Source of the DNA: Chloroflexota bacterium
GTDB lineage: Bacteria; Chloroflexota; UBA6077; CF-72
Direction of reading: 5' to 3'
DNA length: 9,017 nucleotides
Assembly (NCBI GenBank): GCA_019247135.1
Contig: JAFAPL010000025.1
Span: 1-9,017 of the forward strand
In this document: one piece after another, positions 1 through 7,818 of the stretch
How the letters are laid out: each line of letters opens with the position of its first letter
Numbering within the stretch: position 1 is the stretch's first letter
Program-made: the position numbers and the translations under genes
Notes under the pieces: generated by a model
Told to the model about the DNA's origin: nothing
The model's input: only the letters and a program-made list of their open reading frames with translations
Databases searched by the model: none

Positions 1-36
1 GCAGATGTACGTATAGCCGCTCTCCAAAGGCTCGAA

Positions 37-61
37 CCCCTTTTGAGATCGTCTCGAGGGG
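37..61 (+). other. Imperfect hairpin upstream of the signalling operon
   Basis: CCCCT (37-41) pairs with AGGGG (57-61). An inner GAGA (45-48) pairs with TCTC (52-55) around a 3-nt loop, leaving a 2-nt bulge at 43-44 and one T-G wobble (42/56). It is not followed by a T-run, so it is not a convincing intrinsic terminator. It lies 47 nt before the chosen ATG of the first gene and could be a 5'-leader structure, the tail of an upstream gene's terminator, or chance in GC-rich DNA. Confidence 0.25.
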
Positions 62-108
62 TGCTCGCGGCACGTAGCGCGCCACCCGGCGTAGTACCCT
101 TCCGGTCT

Positions 109-3100
109 ATGGCGGAGGCGGAACCGACGCAGCAACTCGTCGTCGTCGGGGCCTCAGCCGGGGGCATTGACGCCCTGTCGACACTGGTCGGCACGCTGCC
201 GCGGGACTTTCCAGCTCCCATTCTGGTCGCCCTGCACCTCGACCCGTCCCGATCGAGCCATCTGGCTGAGATCCTTGCGCGACGCTCGACGCTGCCGGTG
301 CAAACCGTCGAGGATCAGCAGCAGCTCGATGCGGGAACTGTGTACGTTGTCCCCTCCGATCGACACGTCCAACTGGTCGAGGGTCGAGTCCAACTGCACG
401 CGGACCACACGCGCGGCCGGCCGACTCCCTCGATTGACCTGCTGCTGTCGAGCGCGGCAGACAACGTTGGCGAGCAGCTCATCGCCGTGATTCTGACGGG
501 GCTGGGGTCGGATGGCGCCGACGGGGCGCGGCATGTCAAGGAGCTGGGCGGCGCCGTCGTCATTCAGAATCCGCAGACCGCGGCACACCCCGACATGCCC
601 CTGTCACTCGCCCCGACAACCATCGACGTGGTCGCCGAACTCGACGCCATCGGGCCACTCCTGGGCGAGCTGGTGGCGGGCTCGTACGTCGAAGTGCAAG
701 CCGACGACGAGCGTCGGCTGCGCACCCTGCTCGATCAGATCCGTACGCGCAGCGGCATCGACTTCAGCAGCTACAAGGAGCCCACGATTCGCCGCCGTTT
801 GCAGCGGCGCATGCTCGACACCAACAACCAGACCCTCGAGCAATATGCGCGCTACTTGCGGCGGCACCCCGAGGAATATGAGCGGCTCGCCGCCAGCTTC
901 CTCATCAAGGTAACCGACTTCTTCCGCGACCCGGATCTGTTCACCTATTTGCGGGAGCAGGTCCTGCCACGTGTGATCGACGATGCGCGCGACCGCGGCA
1001 ATGAGCTCCGTCTGTGGTCGGCCGGGTGCGCTACTGGCGAGGAGGCGTACTCGCTCGCCATCCTGGTAGGCGAATTGCTCGGAGACGAGCTGAACAACTT
1101 CACCGTGCGCATTTTCGCGACCGATCTGGATCCTGAGGCCGTCGGTTTCGCACGCCGCGGTGTGTATCCGAACTCCGCGCTCAAGAACGTCCCCGAGGAA
1201 ACTCGGCTGCGCTACTTCACTCAACTCGACTCCGCCTGGGAAGTGCGCAAGCAATTGCGAAGCATGGTCGTTTTCGGGCACCACGATCTTGCTCAGCGGG
1301 CGCCGTTTCCACGCATCGACCTGGTGTTGTGTCGAAACGTCCTGATCTACTTCACGCCCGAGCTCCAGCGACGCTCACTGCAGTTGTTCGCATTTGCGCT
1401 CCGCGAAGATGGCTACCTGGTCCTCGGCAAAGCCGAAGGCAGTTCACCGTTGCCAGAGTACTTCCAGCTGGTGCAGCCGAAGCTGAAGGTGTTCCGCCGT
1501 CATGGCGAACGGGTGCTGATTCCACCCTCTCGCATTCGGGACGCGGTACCCGAGCCCAACGCGGCTCTGCCGGGGGTAGGCCGCCCGGTCCTCGCCGGCA
1601 TGGACCGCGAGCTGGCGCGCGCACACGCACGTAGCGCGAGCGGCCAGCCCGCGCTCGACCGCTCCGAGCAGGTGCTGTTCGAGCTACCGGTCGGCGTCGT
1701 CGTGGTTGACGCGCGGTACGACATTCAGCATATCAATGCCACCGCCCGCCGCCTGCTCGGAATCCACACTCCAGCCATCGGTGAAGACCTCGTGCACATC
1801 GCGTATCGGCCGCTGGGCGGCCCACTCCGCGATGCTATCGACGCCGCGCAACGTGGCGAACACTGGCGACGCGTGCACGAGGTCACGTCCCTGCCGGATA
1901 CGCCCAACGAAGTCCGCCATTTCGAACTGTGCTCGTTCGTGGCTCGCGGCGAGGCCGGCGAACGGGAGCCACTCGACCTGGTCGTGGTCATGATCTCTGA
2001 CGTGACGGATCGCGAGCGCGAGCTGCGCGAGCGGCGCGTGGCTGCGGCGGACGCGGACGCACGCGCAAGCCGGTTGCAGGAATTGCTCGATCAGTCGACC
2101 CGCTCGGTCCGCGAGCTGCAGAAGGCCAATCAAGACCTGGCTATGGCAAACGCCGGGCTGCGTGGGACCAACGAAGAGCTGCTGGTTGGAAACGAAGAAG
2201 CACAAGCGGGCATGGAAGAGATCGAGACCCTCAATGAGGAGCAGCAAGCGACCAACGAGGAGCTCGAAACACTCAATGAAGAGCTGCAGGCAACCGTCGA
2301 AGAGCTGAACGCGACCAACGAAGACCTCGAGGCGCGAAGTGGCGAGCTCGAGGAGCAGGCCGCAGCACGTGAGAGCCTGATACACGCGGTTGACGAGCAG
2401 CGTCAGAGACTCGAAGCTGTGCTTGGGAGCATGTTGGCCGCGGTGGTGATGGTCGACGACAATGGCGCACCGGTGCTGACGAACCAGGCCTTCAGAGAGC
2501 TCTTTGGCGACCAGCTGCCGCCGCTCGAAGACACGAACGGACGGCGCTTACCCGCCGCGGCGCATCCCGGGCGCATCGCTGCGCGTGGCGAGACATTTAC
2601 ACGCGCGTTCACGATCGAACGTGACGATGGCACGCGGCGTTACTTCGAGGCGAGTGGTGGGCCCATTCGTGGTGACGGCGGGCGTGGTGGAGTCGTCGTC
2701 ATAACGGATGTGTCGGATCGCAGCTTGCGCGAGCTCCAGGAGCAGTTCGTCGCGCTTGCCAGCCATGAGCTGCGTACTCCGCTGACCGCCTTGCGTGGCT
2801 CTTTGCAGATGCTGCAACGCGCTTTGGGAGCTCACGGCGAACCTCGGCTCGTCCGTCAGCTCGAGACAGCGGTGACCCAGACGCGATTGCTTCAAGACAT
2901 CGTCCAGGACCTCGCCGATGTGGTGCGCCTGCAGACGGCCAAACTGTCGGTTGTGCGCGACCGTGTTGATCTCGTGGACATTACCCGGCACGCCGTCGAC
3001 CTGGCACGACCTATGGACTCGACGCAGGAGCTGCGCATGGATGCGCCGTCCGGGCAGGTGTTGATCAACGGAGACACACGGCGCCTGCAACAGGTCGTGG

Positions 3101-3417
3101 TGAACCTGGTCGCCAATGCTCTGCAGCACGGGGCCAGCCCGCGCGGTGTTGACGTGCGCGTCCGAACAGAAAACGGAATGGCTGTCCTCGAGGTGACCGA
3201 CTATGGCGCAGGTATTGCACCAGAAAATCGCCAGCACGTGTTCGACCGGTTCTTCCACGTAGATACCTCAGGCGGGCCAACTGGGCTCGGCCTCGGCCTG
3301 TACCTCGCGAAGTCGATCGTGGTCGCGCACGACGGGACCATCGACGTCGACTCCAATTCAGGCAAACCAGGCACGACGTTCATCGTGCGCCTGAGTCTGG
3401 CGGAACCCTCGCCATGA
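109..3417 (+). CDS. CheB-CheR-PAS-PAS hybrid sensor histidine kinase
   Basis: A large cytosolic signalling fusion with no hydrophobic membrane segment visible. Numbering is from ATG 109. Residues 8-190 are a CheB methylesterase domain with the triad in place: Ser16 in GASAGG, His43, and Asp135 in GLGSDG. Residues 200-465 are a CheR methyltransferase: a CheR_N-like stretch (DFSSYKEPTIRRRLQRRM, 218-235), the SAM-binding loop WSAGCATGEEAYS (303-315) and LCRNVLIYF (407-415). A PAS-like region (about 518-635) leads into a long Glu/Asn-rich coiled coil (about 637-765), then a second PAS-like region (768-870). The C-terminus is a kinase: HisKA with phospho-acceptor His886 (SHELRTPLT), N-box around Asn999/Asn1003, DYGAGI (1031-1036), FDRFF and GLGLGL (1059-1064). 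No receiver domain is fused, and the CheB part lacks its usual N-terminal receiver, so methylesterase control by phosphorylation is not evident. Methylation substrates are unknown and no chemoreceptor is encoded nearby. ATG 109 is preferred because the CheB core starts within 10 residues of it. In-frame TTG 43 and GTG 61 would add a tail unlike the family. No clear Shine-Dalgarno precedes 109. Its stop overlaps the next gene's start. Confidence 0.93.
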   Translation: MAEAEPTQQLVVVGASAGGIDALSTLVGTLPRDFPAPILVALHLDPSRSSHLAEILARRSTLPVQTVEDQQQLDAGTVYVVPSDRHVQLVEGRVQLHADHTRGRPTPSIDLLLSSAADNVGEQLIAVILTGLGSDGADGARHVKELGGAVVIQNPQTAAHPDMPLSLAPTTIDVVAELDAIGPLLGELVAGSYVEVQADDERRLRTLLDQIRTRSGIDFSSYKEPTIRRRLQRRMLDTNNQTLEQYARYLRRHPEEYERLAASFLIKVTDFFRDPDLFTYLREQVLPRVIDDARDRGNELRLWSAGCATGEEAYSLAILVGELLGDELNNFTVRIFATDLDPEAVGFARRGVYPNSALKNVPEETRLRYFTQLDSAWEVRKQLRSMVVFGHHDLAQRAPFPRIDLVLCRNVLIYFTPELQRRSLQLFAFALREDGYLVLGKAEGSSPLPEYFQLVQPKLKVFRRHGERVLIPPSRIRDAVPEPNAALPGVGRPVLAGMDRELARAHARSASGQPALDRSEQVLFELPVGVVVVDARYDIQHINATARRLLGIHTPAIGEDLVHIAYRPLGGPLRDAIDAAQRGEHWRRVHEVTSLPDTPNEVRHFELCSFVARGEAGEREPLDLVVVMISDVTDRERELRERRVAAADADARASRLQELLDQSTRSVRELQKANQDLAMANAGLRGTNEELLVGNEEAQAGMEEIETLNEEQQATNEELETLNEELQATVEELNATNEDLEARSGELEEQAAARESLIHAVDEQRQRLEAVLGSMLAAVVMVDDNGAPVLTNQAFRELFGDQLPPLEDTNGRRLPAAAHPGRIAARGETFTRAFTIERDDGTRRYFEASGGPIRGDGGRGGVVVITDVSDRSLRELQEQFVALASHELRTPLTALRGSLQMLQRALGAHGEPRLVRQLETAVTQTRLLQDIVQDLADVVRLQTAKLSVVRDRVDLVDITRHAVDLARPMDSTQELRMDAPSGQVLINGDTRRLQQVVVNLVANALQHGASPRGVDVRVRTENGMAVLEVTDYGAGIAPENRQHVFDRFFHVDTSGGPTGLGLGLYLAKSIVVAHDGTIDVDSNSGKPGTTFIVRLSLAEPSP
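2167..2355 (+). repeat. Heptad repeat block encoding the signalling coiled coil
   Basis: Within the hybrid kinase, residues 687-749 cycle through variants of a seven-residue unit: NEELLVG, NEEAQAG, MEEIETL, NEEQQAT, NEELETL, NEELQAT, VEELNAT, NEDLEAR. At the DNA level this is a degenerate 21-bp tandem repeat built on AACGAAGAGCTG-like units. The block sits between the two PAS regions and is a hallmark of the CheB-CheR-PAS family, where it is expected to form a parallel dimeric coiled coil passing signals between domains. The repeats are imperfect and use different codons, so this is old and selected rather than a recent expansion. Confidence 0.8.
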
Positions 3418-4424
3418 GCAATAGTTCACACGGGCACGACATCGTCGTTGTTGGCGCGTCAGCCGGGGGTGTCGAAGCTCTGCGAGAACTGGTCGCGGGC
3501 CTACCGGCTGAGTTGCCAGCGGCCGTTTTCGTGGTCTTGCACATTCCGCCGAACGCTCCGAGCGCGTTGCCCATGATTCTCGACCGCGCCGGCCCGCTGC
3601 CAGCCGTAACCGCGGAAGACCGTATGCCGATCAAGCGGGGCCACATTTACGTCGCTCCACCGAATCGGCACCTTCTGGTCCATGCGGGCCATACGGCGCT
3701 GCGAGCCGGGCCGCGCGAGAATAGCGCGCGACCATCTGTGGACGTCCTGTTTCGTAGTGCCGCGCGCTCGTATGGCGCTCGCGTTGTGGGGATCGTGCTG
3801 TCAGGCACCCTGCACGACGGCGCGCTGGGTCTGGCTGCCGTCAAGATGCGGGGCGGCGTCACCATCGTCCAGGACCCGGATGAGGCCCTGTTCCCAGGCA
3901 TGCCACGCAGCGCCCTGAGCACCGGCCCGATCGACTACTGCTTGCGCGCCAGGGATATCCCGGCCCGGCTCGACGAACTCAGCATGCACACCCTTACTGC
4001 ACCCGAGCCACTTGCCATGCAGAACTCAAACTCGGAACCGAACGAACCCATGACCTACGCCGCTGATGAACCCGATGCACGGGGAAGCCCGAAGCTGCAC
4101 AACGCCGCTTCGGGCTTCACCTGCCCAGAGTGTCATGGCTCGCTGTGGGAGCTCAGGGAGGGTGACAGCTTGCGCTTCGAGTGCCGCGTCGGCCACACGT
4201 ACAGCCTGGACGCACTCGTGGTCGAGCAGGGCGACGCCGTGGAAGCCGCTCTGTGGTCGGCTGTGAATGCGCTCAAGGAGCGCGCCGCGGTGCAGCGGCG
4301 AATCGCTAACACGGATCGGCGTAACACTGGAGCGCACGCGGAACGCGCCGAACTGACCGAGCAGCAGGCGGGTGCATTGCTGGACTTGCTGCGCCGGCTC
4401 ATAGCTGACGGAGCGGTAGGCTGA
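3414..4424 (+). CDS. CheB-type protein-glutamate methylesterase with C-terminal Cys/His module
   Basis: Residues 9-190 form a CheB methylesterase core, which demethylates or deamidates glutamyl residues of chemoreceptors in classical systems. The triad is visible: Ser16 in GASAGG, His43 in VLHIPP, and Asp135 in LSGTLHDGA. There is no N-terminal receiver domain, so it cannot be controlled by CheA in the classical way. A low-complexity linker (about 195-233, rich in N, S, E and P) leads to a C-terminal domain with CPEC (Cys237, Cys240) and CRVGH (Cys257, His261), a plausible zinc site, followed by a helical tail rich in Ala, Arg and Glu. From memory this tail recurs in stand-alone CheB homologues of several phyla; its role is not known to me. 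The ATG lies in ATGA shared with the upstream stop, so translation is probably coupled; a weak GGCGGA sits about 9 nt upstream. The triad has the same residue numbers (16/43/135) as in the upstream fusion, consistent with paralogy. It may act on the same unknown substrate as the fused CheR and CheB. Confidence 0.92.
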   Translation: MSNSSHGHDIVVVGASAGGVEALRELVAGLPAELPAAVFVVLHIPPNAPSALPMILDRAGPLPAVTAEDRMPIKRGHIYVAPPNRHLLVHAGHTALRAGPRENSARPSVDVLFRSAARSYGARVVGIVLSGTLHDGALGLAAVKMRGGVTIVQDPDEALFPGMPRSALSTGPIDYCLRARDIPARLDELSMHTLTAPEPLAMQNSNSEPNEPMTYAADEPDARGSPKLHNAASGFTCPECHGSLWELREGDSLRFECRVGHTYSLDALVVEQGDAVEAALWSAVNALKERAAVQRRIANTDRRNTGAHAERAELTEQQAGALLDLLRRLIADGAVG

Positions 4425-4429
4425 CTGTT

Positions 4430-4837
4430 ATGAATAAAGGTGTGGTGTGGAACGGGCGCGCGGCATCGGACACCGTGGCTCAAAACTGGAGCATTGCAGT
4501 CAGGAACTACCGCCAATCGCTGGACACGTATCGGCGCGTTCTGAACTTGCGTGCTCGGCGCGCAGCGTCCTCGAGTCAGCCGATGGCGGTACCAAGCATC
4601 CAGCCTCCTGGACCAGCCACGCAGCAGCCCATCGGCAAGCCGGCCGGCTTGACTGGCCGAGAGTGCGAGGTCGCGAGTCTCCTCGTTCTCGGATACACAA
4701 ACACGCAAATCGCGGAGGCGCTGGTGATCACCCCTGGCACCACCGCCAACCACGTCGCGCATATCCTGGCCAAGCTGGGCGTCGTGAATCGGTCCCAGGC
4801 CGTCGCGCGGCTGTTGCACACCGGTTTCGGCGCGTAG
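4430..4837 (+). CDS. Small LuxR/GerE-type helix-turn-helix transcription factor
   Basis: A 135-residue protein whose C-terminal part (about 73-132) matches the LuxR/GerE DNA-binding fold: LTGRECEVASLLVLGYTN, then QIAEALVITPGTTANHV (recognition helix region) and ILAKLGVVNRSQAVARLL. The consensus TVKxHV is TTANHV here. The N-terminal 70 residues have a short amphipathic stretch (about 20-43, VRNYRQSLDTYRRVLNLRARR) and a Pro/Gln/Ser-rich linker. There is no receiver domain, autoinducer-binding domain or ATPase, so it is a stripped-down regulator, and how it would receive a signal is not visible. The ATG lies 5 nt after the CheB stop, with GGTAGG at 4415-4420 as a possible ribosome binding site, so it is probably the last gene of the same operon. 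It could be the transcriptional output of the signalling genes upstream or could act on the downstream furA promoter; both are inference. Confidence 0.85.
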   Translation: MNKGVVWNGRAASDTVAQNWSIAVRNYRQSLDTYRRVLNLRARRAASSSQPMAVPSIQPPGPATQQPIGKPAGLTGRECEVASLLVLGYTNTQIAEALVITPGTTANHVAHILAKLGVVNRSQAVARLLHTGFGA

Positions 4838-4840
4838 CCT

Positions 4841-4855
4841 GGCGCAAGCCGCGCC
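4841..4855 (+). terminator. Weak GC hairpin after the LuxR gene
   Basis: GGCGC (4841-4845) and GCGCC (4851-4855) can form a 5-bp stem with a 5-nt loop just past the stop codon at 4835-4837. There is no T-run after it. It may contribute to transcript end formation, but such short GC stems are common by chance in DNA of this composition. Confidence 0.2.
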
Positions 4856-4943
4856 GCGCGTTCGGCGTCTCTGAGTAGCCTTTCGCCACCTCGAGACTCC
4901 ACATAGTCGCGGGCTGGCTCGCGCTTCCTCTCCTTTGTTCATT

Positions 4944-4981
4944 TAACAATCTTGACTCAGTCACATCTTTGGCGAGACACT
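4944..4981 (+). promoter_or_regulatory. furA-katG promoter with putative FurA box
   Basis: TTGACT at 4952-4957 is a good -35 hexamer. It lies inside AATCTTGACT (4948-4957), which to my recollection is shared with the AT-rich FurA box that overlaps the -35 of mycobacterial furA. TTGACT also overlaps the perfect palindrome TGACT-C-AGTCA (4953-4963). The best -10 at normal distance is GACACT (4976-4981), which keeps only the A2, A4 and T6 of TATAAT, with an 18-bp spacer. A start around 4986-4988 would coincide with the furA ATG, so the transcript may be leaderless. No Shine-Dalgarno precedes that ATG. The region is AT-richer than its surroundings (TTTGTTCATTTAACAATC, 4934-4951), as expected for a promoter. 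Confidence 0.6.
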
Positions 4982-5004
4982 GTCAATGTTGAACAGTGTC
5001 TCGC
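4972..5004. promoter_or_regulatory. Perfect 12-bp inverted repeat spanning the furA start codon
   Basis: Left arm GCGAGACACTGT (4972-4983) and right arm ACAGTGTCTCGC (4993-5004) are exact reverse complements, separated by 9 nt that contain the ATG (4986-4988). A second small palindrome, TCAA-TG-TTGA (4983-4992), sits in the middle, half a base off the outer axis. The left arm covers the likely -10 element and the right arm encodes residues 3-7 of the regulator. This is the layout of an operator where bound protein would block polymerase. If the transcript is leaderless, the left arm is not transcribed and no RNA hairpin forms, so DNA recognition is the likelier role. Which protein binds is not shown; FurA itself and the adjacent LuxR-type protein are candidates. 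Confidence 0.7.
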
Positions 5005-5429
5005 TCGAGCCCGCTGCCGCCTTGCGCAGCGTCGGCCTGCGGGTCACGGCGCCACGCCTGGCGGTACTCGCGGCGCTGCTGGCAGGCGCGCCTCACTCGA
5101 GCGTTGACACGGTCGTCAACGCCGTGCGTGAGCACCTCGGGGATAGCTCGGCTCAGACCGTCTACAACGTGCTGCGCACCTTCCTCGACGTTGGCCTGGT
5201 ACGTCGCATCGAGCCTGCCGGGCGCCCCGGCCTGTACGAGTTGCGCGTCGGCGACAATCATCACCACATCGTGTGTCGGTCGTGCGATGCCATCGTGGAT
5301 GTCCCGTGTGCGGTTGGCGAGAGCCCGTGCCTGACAGCGGCCGATGACTCGGGTTACGAGATCGACGAAGCCGAGGTCATTTACTGGGGCCGGTGCCCCG
5401 CGTGTACGTCCAGAGCAAGCAGCGCTTAG
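4986..5429 (+). CDS. furA: Fur-family redox/metal-dependent repressor FurA
   Basis: A 147-residue Fur-family repressor, expected to control katG and itself. The N-terminal winged helix includes LRSVGLRVTAPRLAVLAAL (13-31) and SSAQTVYNVLRTFLDVGLVRRIEP (54-77). The metal-binding half has the HHH run (His92-94) and two CxxC pairs (Cys97/Cys100, Cys137/Cys140), the structural zinc site of the family. His37 and Asp105 align by position with PerR regulatory-metal ligands; the residue at the PerR Asp85 position is Glu85. The stretch from RVGDNHHH to DEAEVIYWG is, as I recall it, very close to Mycobacterium tuberculosis FurA, which supports FurA over Zur or ferric Fur. The ATG gives a normal N-terminus; it has no ribosome binding site and lies in the loop of a perfect inverted repeat, which suggests a leaderless message and autoregulation. 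katG follows after 32 nt and is probably co-transcribed. Confidence 0.93.
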   Translation: MLNSVSLEPAAALRSVGLRVTAPRLAVLAALLAGAPHSSVDTVVNAVREHLGDSSAQTVYNVLRTFLDVGLVRRIEPAGRPGLYELRVGDNHHHIVCRSCDAIVDVPCAVGESPCLTAADDSGYEIDEAEVIYWGRCPACTSRASSA

Positions 5430-5447
5430 ACAACCACAACACTTACT

Positions 5448-7732
<2,285 letters not shown>

Positions 7733-7753
7733 CCTGACAGCACCGTCGGTACA

Positions 7754-7782
7754 GACCGCTCCGGAAAGCATCCGGAGCGGTC
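7754..7782 (+). terminator. Probable terminator hairpin after katG
   Basis: GACCGCTCCGG (7754-7764) and CCGGAGCGGTC (7772-7782) form a perfect 11-bp GC-rich stem with a 7-nt loop (AAAGCAT), 21 nt after the katG stop. No T-run follows (GCGTACCG), so it is not a textbook intrinsic terminator. It may work as a U-less hairpin terminator, with Rho, or as a 3'-end stabiliser. It marks the likely boundary between the furA-katG operon and the peptidase gene. Confidence 0.65.
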
Positions 7783-7818
7783 GCGTACCGCCGCACGCGA
7801 ACGCATCCAACACTGACA

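Noticed and set aside
43..108. In-frame extension of the hybrid kinase to TTG 43 (or GTG 61)
   Set aside because: It would add 16-22 residues with no family similarity. GAGGG directly abuts GTG 61, too close for a ribosome site, and the CheB fold begins right after ATG 109.
604..1284. 226-codon open frame on the - strand
   Set aside because: It is opposite the CheB/CheR domains with their motifs intact, and has no domain of its own.
2167..2355. Tandem repeat as a recombination hotspot, minisatellite or CRISPR-like array
   Set aside because: The units are degenerate, in frame and explained by heptad coiled-coil coding; there are no unique spacers between identical repeats.
4133..4942. 269-codon open frame on the - strand crossing the CheB tail, LuxR gene and intergenic region
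   Set aside because: Low-complexity Arg/Ala/Ser composition typical of shadow frames. Two well-supported genes occupy the other strand.
4838..4985. Small gene or non-coding RNA in the LuxR-furA gap
   Set aside because: No start codon with a ribosome site and sustained frame, and no terminator-like T-run. The promoter and operator elements account for the AT-rich half.
4972..5004. RNA thermometer or start-codon-presenting hairpin reading of the inverted repeat
   Set aside because: Promoter spacing predicts transcription starting at or near the ATG, which would leave the left arm out of the mRNA. Kept only as an alternative if a longer leader is found.
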